Positions 9,348 through 16,965 of a DNA stretch of 64,000 nt are shown here, in pieces. The translations under genes were made by a program, and so were the position numbers. Every line of letters begins with the position of its first letter. The stretch's first letter is position 1. The stretch comes from JANXQG01 sp964615095 (GTDB lineage: Bacteria > Planctomycetota > Planctomycetia > Pirellulales > Thermoguttaceae): assembly GCA_964615095.1 (NCBI GenBank), contig CAZTPX010000013.1, forward strand, positions 44,498 to 108,497. The letters are read 5' to 3'. Below the pieces are notes generated by a model. It worked only from the letters and a program-made list of their open reading frames with translations. It ran no database searches and was not told where the DNA came from.

Positions 9348-10421
9348 ATGATGCGAACTCACCTGACACTGGCTGCTTTGCTGTTTCTCCTTTCGGCCAC
9401 CGCCGCGCCGCTGAGCGCCCAGGTCCCCGAAGACCTGGCCCAGCCCAAGAAGTTCCGTGCCCTGCGGATTTCCAGTACGGATCCCCGCTTCCAGAATGGC
9501 GACTCCCGTCCGATCGCGCCGGGCGCGACGCTGGAACTCGGAAAAATCGCGGGACACGGGCGGATTACGCACGTCTGGTTCACGATCGCCGGCCAGTCGG
9601 AGGACCATCTCCGCGAACTGGTCTTCCGCATCTACTGGGACGGGGCCGAGAAGCCGGCGGTGGAATCGCCGCTGGGCGACTTTTTCGGCCTGGGTTTCGG
9701 CCGCTACGTCGAGTTCCATAGCGCGCCCATCGCCATCGGCGGAGTCAAGGCGATGAACTGCTACTGGCCGATGCCCTTTGCCAAGGGCGCCCGGCTGACC
9801 ATGACCAACGAAGGCAGCAAGCCGGTGTCCAGTTGCTACTTCAATATCGACTACCGCCTGGACGACGAACCAGCAGCGGACGTCCGCTACTTCCACACGC
9901 AGTACCGGCAGGCATTCCCCGTGCCCAAGGGCCGCGACTATCCGATCCTGGAGACGGTCGGCCAAGGGCATTTCGTGGGCACGTTCCTGAGCGTGATGGC
10001 CAATAGCGACGGTTGGTGGGGCGAAGGGAACGACAAGTTCTACGTCGACGGCGCGGCGAAGCCGACCATCGAGGGCACCGGCAGCGAAGATTACTTCTGC
10101 GGCGCGTGGGACTTCCAGCACGCCTTCTCGAACCCGTACAACGGCGTGCCGCTCTACACGAATCCTGAGAAGGGCGGCGAGAAGCGCGGCATCCTCAACA
10201 CCTGCTACCGCTGGCACATTCTCGATCCGGTTCCCTTCACCAAGTCCTTGCGGCTGACGATCGAGCACGGCGCGAACGGCCCGAACGACGATCGCCATCC
10301 GCTGCGCAACCACTACTCCAGCGTGGCCTATTATTATCTCGATCGCAGCGAGGGCGACGGTCCCGCCTTGCCCGCCTATAAGGACCGCGTACCCCACTTG
10401 TTGCCGCTGCCGCAGAAATAA
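9348..10421 (+). CDS. Secreted DUF2961 / GH172-type glycoside hydrolase
   Basis: About 357 residues with a clear signal peptide (HLTLAALLFLLSATAAPLSAQ). The DUF2961 core is complete: GHGRITHVWFTI, YWDGAEKPAVESPLGDFFG and the hallmark TIEGTGSEDYF. The glutamates E242 and E247 in that motif match the acidic residues implicated in catalysis in GH172 enzymes (difructose-anhydride and arabinofuranose-active members). The start is ATG 9348 with AGAAAG upstream; a second ATG follows directly. The next gene begins 29 nt after the stop, so the two were probably co-transcribed. The protein is exported, and the glycan it acts on is unknown. Confidence 0.88.
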   Translation: MMRTHLTLAALLFLLSATAAPLSAQVPEDLAQPKKFRALRISSTDPRFQNGDSRPIAPGATLELGKIAGHGRITHVWFTIAGQSEDHLRELVFRIYWDGAEKPAVESPLGDFFGLGFGRYVEFHSAPIAIGGVKAMNCYWPMPFAKGARLTMTNEGSKPVSSCYFNIDYRLDDEPAADVRYFHTQYRQAFPVPKGRDYPILETVGQGHFVGTFLSVMANSDGWWGEGNDKFYVDGAAKPTIEGTGSEDYFCGAWDFQHAFSNPYNGVPLYTNPEKGGEKRGILNTCYRWHILDPVPFTKSLRLTIEHGANGPNDDRHPLRNHYSSVAYYYLDRSEGDGPALPAYKDRVPHLLPLPQK

Positions 10422-10450
10422 CATCTTCAGCCCAAAAGGAGCCATGCTCA

Positions 10451-11100
10451 ATGACGATCGTGCATCTGTGGGCTTGCCTGGCTGTGGTTGCCTTTGCCAT
10501 GGCCACGCCCGCGGAAGCGGCGCAAACCGCTGATGCGGCGGCAGGCCCCGCGGGCATCGATCGCTGGCGCCTAGGCGAGCCGCGCGGCATCGTCTGGGAC
10601 GTGGCCGCCGACCGCCGCCTCCCGCACGACGACCACCTGGAGATGAGCGGGCAGAAGGTCTCTTTCATCGTCCACTATGGCGCCGACGCCAACGGGAACC
10701 TGAAACTCCGCCGCGAGGTGATCTGGCCCATGCTGCGCACCAGGCCGCGCGAGGTGCGCGGTTACCTGCGGCGGACCTACGCCGCCGACGTGCAGCCGCA
10801 ACTTCGCGCCGACGGCCGGGCGGTTACGCCCGGACGACTGGCACGCATCACCTTCGACGGGCGGCTGGGCATTCAACATCAGCCCGGCGGTCCGCTGGAG
10901 ATTTGCCGTTCGCTCTTTCGTCCTGGTGCAACCCGCGTCTTCCGCGGGCTTGGCCCGGCATGTGTCTGCGGCATGTGAAGGCCTTCGGCCGCGACTTTGA
11001 TCTGGAGGTGCGCCGCACCCGCCAAAAAGTGACTGTGGCGCTACAGATCAGCGGCAAGACGCTCGTCTTCGCGCCCGATACGGAAATCGTGCTGCCCTGA
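10451..11100 (+). pseudogene. Decayed secreted carbohydrate-active-type protein (N- and C-terminal pieces)
   Basis: The frame starts well: AAGGAG lies 8 nt before ATG 10451, and a signal peptide is followed by IVWDVAADRRLPHDDHLEMS and EVIWPMLRTRPRE, which resemble the N-terminus of large six-hairpin-glycosidase-like proteins. It breaks after residue 155 and stops at 10978. A C-terminal piece (FGRDFDLEVRRTRQKVTV) resumes in another frame and ends at 11100. The central several hundred codons expected for the family are missing. This is a deletion plus frameshift in what was the second gene of the DUF2961 operon. Confidence 0.6.
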
Positions 11101-11172
11101 CGTGCCGCGCGCGTAGTTATGGTATCCAGACTTGGTGGATGGCGTCTCTTACCCTTCAAGCCACCCCGCGGC

Positions 11173-12075
11173 TTACGGCGACAGGCGGTTGCGGATATCC
11201 TCCTGCAAGCTGTGCGTGAGCGACTGAAGCTGCTCGACGGTCATCGCGCGCAGCTCCTGCTCATCGCTGACGGGAACGCGGAGGATGCCTTGAAGCGATT
11301 GTATCCTCTCGATTCTGTCATTGATCTCACCCTTGATCTCGCCTTCGCGCTGGCCTTCGCGAAAGGCGGCGTTGAGTTGCCATTGCCGATCGCGAATCGC
11401 TTTTTCTCGTGCGTCGTACATCGCTTTGTCCTCCGTTATTTCTGCAATCCGGGCAAGCGTTTCCGTGGCCTGCCGTATGGCCGGCTGCGGCAGCAAATCC
11501 AGCAGGGCCGCGGACTCGTACTCGTGGGCATGCAAAAGCCAGTACAGCCAGCAGTCCAACGTACCGGCCGTGGCCAGTTCAGACTCTCTTAGATTATACC
11601 TTCCCAGTTCCAGCGTGTGAATCTCCAGCGTTCCCGCCAAAATCCGCCCCGATTGGGCGTCGGCCAGGCGAAAGGCATGGTGGACCCGGGTGGCGTCCGG
11701 CCAAAGAATGCCGTTCAGCAGGCAGATCGAAGAGACGGGATGCAGGCCCGCGTAACCCTCTCCGGCCTTAAGCTGGCCCGCGTAGAGTTCGCAACCGTAA
11801 AAGACGATGCGCTGCACCAGGCCCTCGAAAATCGCCAACTGCATCTCGATGTCATAGATCGCCCCCGCGCGATCGACCGCCTTGACGTCGAGAATCGACA
11901 GCTTGTCCTCCTCGAAATCCTTAAGGTTGTAGGGGTTTTCCAGGGTAACCTCGACGAGCGGCGACGTCGGCTGGAGAATCGCGTTTAGCAAACTGATCAA
12001 GGCCACGCGGTTCTCCGCGGTTCCGAAGGTCTTTTTGAAGGCGAAATCATTGATGGGGCGGATTCCAAGCGGCAT
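11173..12075 (-). CDS. Rpn family recombination-promoting nuclease / PD-(D/E)XK transposase-like protein
   Basis: A 300-residue protein of the PDDEXK_2 (Rpn/YhgA-like) family. IRPINDFAFKKTFG at the N-terminus is the family signature. LSILDVKAVDRAGAIYDIEMQ (residues 60-80) holds the nuclease core: an aspartate, then E-x-Q in place of E-x-K, as is usual here. The C-terminus carries a charged helical tail (REGQREGEIKGEI) typical of these proteins. E. coli Rpn homologues are DNA endonucleases that stimulate RecA-independent recombination. It stands alone and next to a possibly mobile or defence-like pair, and is probably itself mobile in origin. Confidence 0.88.
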   Translation of the reverse strand: MPLGIRPINDFAFKKTFGTAENRVALISLLNAILQPTSPLVEVTLENPYNLKDFEEDKLSILDVKAVDRAGAIYDIEMQLAIFEGLVQRIVFYGCELYAGQLKAGEGYAGLHPVSSICLLNGILWPDATRVHHAFRLADAQSGRILAGTLEIHTLELGRYNLRESELATAGTLDCWLYWLLHAHEYESAALLDLLPQPAIRQATETLARIAEITEDKAMYDAREKAIRDRQWQLNAAFREGQREGEIKGEINDRIERIQSLQGILRVPVSDEQELRAMTVEQLQSLTHSLQEDIRNRLSP

Positions 12076-12271
12076 GGCGGTCTGGCGGCAAGGGATTAAA
12101 TACTGGGTCGTCTCTGAATCACCGTACTATACCCGATTTGTTGCACATGGTCACGTGCCGCCGGTATCCGGGTTGCGTCGGCAGATTCCATCGTGCTTGG
12201 CGAAGTGGAAACTGCCCGGCTGGCCCCACGTCCCGACTCCCACGATTTATCTCCCGACCGGTGAACGAAGG

Positions 12272-12739
12272 TTACCCGAACCACTCCGCTTCCATCATCA
12301 ACCGTAGCCATTCCCGATGTTCTGCGGCAAGAACCTGCTCCGATTGCTTCAGCAGAGCCGAAATTACGCTCGAATCAGCACCCTGCCGAAGCCGTTCGGA
12401 AATGTGCGATAGACCCGTTGCAACACTGTGGAACCGGGAATAGTTTCTGGCAAATTCGTAAGCGCCCCGCAAAATACGGACGCCCGCGCCGACTGCCGGT
12501 AAGGCGGCTGCCAAGAAAATGAGGATCAGCCCAATGGCCTCAGGCTTGTCGCGCAACTCGTTCATGGCCTCGTAGGTGAAGTGCCCAAACGCAGCCAGCA
12601 CGCTGAAGAGAAAGAAGCTGGGACCAACCAACAAGGTTGATCGCTCCAAGGATGCGTTGCTGCGTGCCCGTTGCGTTGCGTAGGCAAGCTGCGGCTCCAA
12701 CCGCTCGCGGACGTAGTAGTCGACGATCATATCTGGCAT
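12272..12739 (-). CDS. Two-transmembrane (SLATT/DUF4231-like) protein
   Basis: 155 residues with two hydrophobic segments (STLLVGPSFFLFSVLAAFGHF and LILIFLAAALPAVGAGV), preceded by a charged helix and followed by a long amphipathic helical tail (FHSVATGLSHISERL, LLKQSEQVLAAEHREWLR). This architecture is that of SMODS/SLOG-associating 2TM effector-type proteins, proposed as pore-forming effectors in nucleotide-signalled defence. The assignment is by resemblance only. The start overlaps the end of the PIN-like frame by 13 nt, suggesting translational coupling or a deletion joint. No sensor or nucleotidyltransferase gene lies beside it. Confidence 0.5.
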   Translation of the reverse strand: MPDMIVDYYVRERLEPQLAYATQRARSNASLERSTLLVGPSFFLFSVLAAFGHFTYEAMNELRDKPEAIGLILIFLAAALPAVGAGVRILRGAYEFARNYSRFHSVATGLSHISERLRQGADSSVISALLKQSEQVLAAEHREWLRLMMEAEWFG

Positions 12740-13014
12740 CTGCGTTGGCGCGGGCTCCCAGCGACTTCGGCGGGCAGATACCCAAGCTCATCGGTCACTG
12801 ACGAAAGACACTTAAGATGTTCGGTGACATAGCCGTCTGCCTTGGCAAAGTCCGACACTTCCCGATAGATTACCGCAATTTCCTCGATATGCGCCGGGCT
12901 GTAAGGGAATCGGTACCCCTTGAGTTTTGCCTTTTCGAGCACAGGCAGCAGGCTATGCGTCGGGTCCTTCACGATTAGCGTGATGACGTTATGGTCAAGG
13001 CAAACGTGATTCAT
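12727..13014 (-). CDS. Short PIN-like protein, probably C-terminally truncated
   Basis: 95 residues beginning NHVCLDHNVITLIV, with FPYSPAHIEEIAVIYRE at 36-52. These match the first third of PIN-like domain proteins (acidic D7 and E43/E44 in nuclease-like positions), which usually run to 250 residues or more. After GYLPAEVAG the sequence no longer looks like the family and stops inside the start of the 2TM gene. Either a deletion fused the two genes or this is a decayed toxin-like nuclease. With the later acidic residues lost, nuclease activity is unlikely. Confidence 0.45.
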   Translation of the reverse strand: MNHVCLDHNVITLIVKDPTHSLLPVLEKAKLKGYRFPYSPAHIEEIAVIYREVSDFAKADGYVTEHLKCLSSVTDELGYLPAEVAGSPRQRRCQI

Positions 13015-13328
13015 CTAGGGAGGGGGCAGAAAGCAGGGTTACTACGTGAAGGGAAAGACGGCGGCGCTAATAAGACACCCAACGATGGCACTTGGTTCAC
13101 GTAGCGGCAAATTTCGCCCCGGCCAGTTCCGAAACCTTGCGCCTAGTACTGCGTGCCGACTGCGAGTGCGAGGCAGAAAATGGACAGGAAAGCTGCTACG
13201 AATCACTCTGCCATTCGGCGTAGCAGTTTTCACCCGTCTCCTGGCCGTCGACGCGACAATCGCTTAATAATTTAGCAGAGTCTCATATCATGCTGCCGAC
13301 GGGCCGGAAGTAACGGATTTCACTGCCG
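13015..13328. other. Intergenic region without recognised features
   Basis: About 310 bases between the PIN-like start and the 3' end of the zinc-finger gene. It holds small overlapping open frames on both strands with no domain. The promoter of the PIN-like/2TM pair should lie here, but no clear boxes were seen. Confidence 0.4.
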
Positions 13329-13718
13329 CTATTCCTCGCCGCTGTTCCGCTGCTCGTGGGTCGCCGCGCACTGCACGCACACCGACGTGTAGGGTATGGC
13401 CTCCAGCCGCGACTCGGGAATTTTCTTGCCGCAATCCTCGCACTTACCGTAGCTGCCCTCGGCAATCCGTTCCAAGGCGAACTCGATCTTGTCCAGCGCG
13501 TCCTTCTCGCTGCCGACCAGGCTCAGGGTAAGCTCTTGCTCGAAGTTGTCGCTGCCCAGGTCGGCCAAGTGCATCGGCACGCTGCTGGTTTCCGACCGGC
13601 CTTGTCCCAAGGCCGCGTCGGCCATCCGCCCCATTTCGCCGCAGAGGCGGGCGCGAAGATCGAGAAGCCGTGTGCGATATACGTCCGAGTCGATCTTATC
13701 CGTCGTGGGCTTGGCCAA
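13329..13718 (-). CDS. DksA/TraR-type C4 zinc-finger protein
   Basis: 129 residues: an N-terminal coiled helix, then GSYGKCEDCGKKIPESRLEA and YTSVCVQCAA, giving the four-cysteine zinc finger of the DksA/TraR family (two CxxC pairs). LADLGSDNFEQELTLSL in the helical region is also typical of this shorter clade. Family members bind in the RNA polymerase secondary channel and modulate initiation, but short ones are mostly uncharacterised. The start codon is TTG (13716-13718), chosen because AAAGGAG sits 6-7 nt upstream. Monocistronic, convergent with nothing. Confidence 0.88.
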   Translation of the reverse strand: MAKPTTDKIDSDVYRTRLLDLRARLCGEMGRMADAALGQGRSETSSVPMHLADLGSDNFEQELTLSLVGSEKDALDKIEFALERIAEGSYGKCEDCGKKIPESRLEAIPYTSVCVQCAATHEQRNSGEE

Positions 13719-13840
13719 GTGTGTCTCCTTTCGCTAGGGTGGTAGTCTTCTGATATTCTTGTATAACCGCAAGTTCCCGCGGCGCAAAGGCCCCCGCATG
13801 GCGATGGAAAATCTAAGCCAGGGAGGGTTCAATTTTATCG

Positions 13841-16252
13841 TTAGCGCAACGGTAACTCGCACGACTCGAGCCGGCCGTTGCTCTGAGCGTCGATGAGCAA
13901 GCGTAGCGTCTTGCCGGCAACGGGCGCGAGGCCGGGCAAAGTCACCCGGCCGTCGGGTCCGGCAACCAAGAGCGGATACCAGGCCAGCGGCCGGCCGCCG
14001 GCCCGGCCATCGCCGGAACCGTCGCCGCCGGGCGAGACATACTGCCGCACGACGAACCGGTCGGACTTCAGCTCTTCGGGATCGGCCTCCCGATTCAACC
14101 GCTCGGCCAGGCGTTGCAGCTTGCTTTCGGCCGGTTTCGTCGCGGCGCCAGCCGCATCGCCGCGGCCTCCCTCGGCCTCGGCGCTCGGCAGGCAAGGGGC
14201 GAACTCGACGGCGGTGGCTTCCACGGGCTTCATGCGGCTTGGCTCGTTCGAAACCGCCGTGACCACCGCGCAACAGACCATGGCCACGACCGTCGGCAGC
14301 CAGAGTTGGCTCCCCCAGACAATCCGCATCAGAGCCAGCATGGTCACCAACAACGCCAAGGCCAGGCCGCCAAAAAAACTGAGCATGATCAAGGCGTTGA
14401 CGACGTACGTTCGCTTGGCCCGATAATCGCTCAACGTCGCTTCGTATTGTTGCCGCAAGTCGCTCAGGTTGTCGAAGAGCACGGGCGACGCCAGGGCCTC
14501 TACCTTTTGGGAACGCTTGCCGTCGCGCACATTTCCGACATCGTGCGGCCGCTGGCAGCCCAGCGCAAGGTCGAGTGCCGCCGTCGTCTCGGTGTCGCCC
14601 TCGGCCAGGTGCAAATCGAAATTCTCCAGGGTGGCCGGACTGTCGAGGTCACCGTCCCAGAGCAACGCGTGCAACAGGTCCTGCCGCAGACGGCCCGCTT
14701 GCGGCGACTTGCCCTTGCCGGCTTCGATCACCGTCACTGCCAAGGCGGCAGCCACGGGCCGCCCTTTCTCGCCCTGGATCGAGAGCGCCAGTTCGCCGGC
14801 TGGCCGCTTGCCGTCCGCCGCGCGGATTGTCAGCCCTCGCGGCCGCCGATAAACGTCCCGCTCGGCAATCGCCTGGGGCGGATTCTTCGTATAGTCGTAC
14901 ACGATCAAGCGGATCACCCCCGCCGCCTGCTCGTCCAAGGGGATTGAGACCACGGCGGCCTTCGTCCGGTCGCCCGGCGCGGTGACGAGCATCTGCTGGC
15001 CTACGAGCATGCCGCGCATGAAGGCCCCGACCACCAGCGGCAACCGTTCCTTTGCCGCGCGAAGCTGGAGTTCCAGCGGTGCGCCGGGGGCAAAGACGCC
15101 CCGGTCGGTCGAAATCGCGACCTTCTGGTCCGCCGAGGCCGGCGGCAGCAGCGGCGGCGGGCCGGCGCCGGCCGGGCTGGCAATCGTCAAGCGATAGGTT
15201 TCCGCGGCCTTGGGCACAATGCTGAACACGCCCCTGCCGCCGCGGGTAGCGTCGACCTGCACCACGTTCGCGCCCTTGCTGTCCAGAAGGCTGCCGTGGA
15301 TCTCCAGCGGCTGGCCTTTCTCGTCGCGGGCGGCGAAATAGACGCGGTTCTCGATTCCCGCCGCCAAGCGCCCGCCCTCGGGATAGAACTCGACGTGCAT
15401 GCCGGGCGGCAGCTTGGAGACGGGTACGGCTTCAGCCTTTGTCGCCGCGGTGGGAGCGGGCGTCGGGGCGTCGGGGAGCACTTCAAAGGCCAGTCGTTCT
15501 TCGGGAAAGATATTATCGAGCCCTCGCGCGACCAACGCGTAAGCGCCGGCGGTCAACGACTCGTCCAGGTGGAACGAACCGTTGCCCACGCCGTGGTTGG
15601 TGAGACCATCCAACCGCGAGCCTGGCAGCGGCGCGGCGTTGGAATCGAGGATCTCGAACTCCACGGGCAGCGTGGGGCAAGCGGCCAGGCTGTAGCGCGA
15701 CACGGTCAGCGAGCGATAGTAGACCGTCTCGCCGGCCCGGTATCTGCGGCGGTCGAGCCAGAGCCGGGTGAGGTAACGTGCCGGACGGATGGGCAGCGGC
15801 AGCGTTACACTGGGCGGATTGTCGCTGCGGCCAGCGGTGACCGTCAGTTGGGCCGGCCCGTGCGACCGCGTGGGAAGATCCATGTCGGCCGGCACGGTCA
15901 TGGTCAGCCGGCCCTGGTCATCGGTGGTCACCATGTGGTCTACCAGCCGCCTGCCGTCGGGCGTGGCAAGCGACCATTCCACGGGGGTCGTCCAGGGTTC
16001 ACCCGTAACCGTGGTGGTGACGAGATTGTAAACGCTGGGCATGCCCGCCTGCAGTTGGCCCGATCCGCTGACCACCAGCCGCAAGTGCCGGGCAGCGATG
16101 GAGTCCAACTGCCGGCGGTGGTAAAAATAGCTGCCCAGCGAGGCTGCGATTAGCGCCAGGGCAGCCAGGGCGACGAACCAGTTCGCCGCGCGCGACATGG
16201 GCTGCGCGGGACGACGGCTGCGGGGGGCGGGCGATGCGACTCGGGGAGGCAT
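13841..16252 (-). CDS. Membrane protein with alpha-2-macroglobulin-type MG domains
   Basis: 803 residues. An N-terminal membrane anchor (NWFVALAALALIAASLGSYF) leads into beta-rich extracytoplasmic domains. TRLWLDRRRYRAGETVYYR resembles the MG2 domain of bacterial alpha-2-macroglobulins, and GMHVEFYPEGGRLAAGIENR the following MG-type domain. Near residue 600-660 lie two further membrane helices (ALIMLSFFGGLALALLVTML, LPTVVAMVCCAVVTAVS). There is no thioester motif, so it is not a complete protease trap. It follows the DUF190 gene by only 6 nt, forming one operon. Its role is unknown; a periplasmic binding or sensing function is my guess. Confidence 0.7.
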   Translation of the reverse strand: MPPRVASPAPRSRRPAQPMSRAANWFVALAALALIAASLGSYFYHRRQLDSIAARHLRLVVSGSGQLQAGMPSVYNLVTTTVTGEPWTTPVEWSLATPDGRRLVDHMVTTDDQGRLTMTVPADMDLPTRSHGPAQLTVTAGRSDNPPSVTLPLPIRPARYLTRLWLDRRRYRAGETVYYRSLTVSRYSLAACPTLPVEFEILDSNAAPLPGSRLDGLTNHGVGNGSFHLDESLTAGAYALVARGLDNIFPEERLAFEVLPDAPTPAPTAATKAEAVPVSKLPPGMHVEFYPEGGRLAAGIENRVYFAARDEKGQPLEIHGSLLDSKGANVVQVDATRGGRGVFSIVPKAAETYRLTIASPAGAGPPPLLPPASADQKVAISTDRGVFAPGAPLELQLRAAKERLPLVVGAFMRGMLVGQQMLVTAPGDRTKAAVVSIPLDEQAAGVIRLIVYDYTKNPPQAIAERDVYRRPRGLTIRAADGKRPAGELALSIQGEKGRPVAAALAVTVIEAGKGKSPQAGRLRQDLLHALLWDGDLDSPATLENFDLHLAEGDTETTAALDLALGCQRPHDVGNVRDGKRSQKVEALASPVLFDNLSDLRQQYEATLSDYRAKRTYVVNALIMLSFFGGLALALLVTMLALMRIVWGSQLWLPTVVAMVCCAVVTAVSNEPSRMKPVEATAVEFAPCLPSAEAEGGRGDAAGAATKPAESKLQRLAERLNREADPEELKSDRFVVRQYVSPGGDGSGDGRAGGRPLAWYPLLVAGPDGRVTLPGLAPVAGKTLRLLIDAQSNGRLESCELPLR

Positions 16253-16258
16253 AGTCGA

Positions 16259-16603
16259 TTACTGCTTCTTCGGCTCGCGGAGGTAGCGGCGGACGTGGAC
16301 ATCCGCGATGGTCAAGAGGCCCTCGCCGATCATCGGGTCCAGGGCGGCCAGGAGCGGATCGATCCGCTCGGCGATGTCGATGATTTCGATCCGCACGGGC
16401 AGGTTTTCGGAGAGTTCCAGGAGTCGCGCCGTATGGATGCGGCCGCTGCCGCCGTATCCTTCCACGGCCCGCACCGCGGTCGCGCCGGCGATGCCCCGGT
16501 CCTTGCAGAGGCCGACGATGGCCGCATAGAGCGGCTGCCCGTGCCATTGATCGGTGCTGTTGACGTAGATCGTGAGGAGTTTGGCGTCGGTTTCGATTTT
16601 CAT
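16259..16603 (-). CDS. DUF190 family PII-like protein
   Basis: 114 residues with the DUF190 signature: KLLTIYVNSTDQWHGQPLY at 8-26, GIAGATAVRAVEGYGGSG (37-54) and ENLPVRIEIID. Structures of this family have the PII trimeric signalling fold. Elsewhere the gene commonly neighbours the fluoride channel CrcB, but none is present here. It sits in a three-gene unit, 8 nt after the small upstream gene and 6 nt before the MG-domain protein, so it may tune that membrane protein. Cytoplasmic; ligand unknown. Confidence 0.85.
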   Translation of the reverse strand: MKIETDAKLLTIYVNSTDQWHGQPLYAAIVGLCKDRGIAGATAVRAVEGYGGSGRIHTARLLELSENLPVRIEIIDIAERIDPLLAALDPMIGEGLLTIADVHVRRYLREPKKQ

Positions 16604-16611
16604 GGGAGGAC

Positions 16612-16854
16612 TTAGCAGACGCCGTCCAAGATTGTCTGAACGGCAGCCGCATCACCCTCGTGGCCCAAGTAAATGAAGGCCATTTCCGGCCCCCCGTTGA
16701 ACGAGATAATGTTGTCCTCAACCGAATAGCCGATGTGCCGGCTGTCGAGAAGCTGCCGGACTTCGTCAAGTTGGGTGAAAGGCGGCCTGATGTACGGCCC
16801 AGCCGTGCTATCGGTCGAGACGCGCAGAGGCTTTTTGGTCGTCGTATCGGTCAT
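16612..16854 (-). CDS. Small hypothetical protein, first gene of the DUF190 unit
   Basis: 80 residues, no recognised domain, no membrane segment. The sequence has a compact alpha/beta look (LDEVRQLLDSRHIGYSVED, then PEMAFIYLGHEGDAAAVQTIL), which suggests one small folded domain, perhaps ferredoxin-like. It is the first gene of the unit and its stop lies 8 nt before the DUF190 start. GGAG-like bases lie about 8 nt upstream of the ATG. The tight spacing is the main evidence that it is real and works with the next two genes. Confidence 0.6.
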   Translation of the reverse strand: MTDTTTKKPLRVSTDSTAGPYIRPPFTQLDEVRQLLDSRHIGYSVEDNIISFNGGPEMAFIYLGHEGDAAAVQTILDGVC

Positions 16855-16965
16855 GGTCTGTCGCTCCTCTTCACGAACTCCTTAGGCTATCTTCCCCCAT
16901 TCTAGCGGTTATGCGACAGGTGTCAAGAATCCCTCCAAGAGCCGATGGGCCTGGAGATCGGCGAA

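Noticed and set aside
12076..12271. Extra small gene between the Rpn and 2TM genes
   Set aside because: Open frames on the plus strand here have no domain and no ribosome site.
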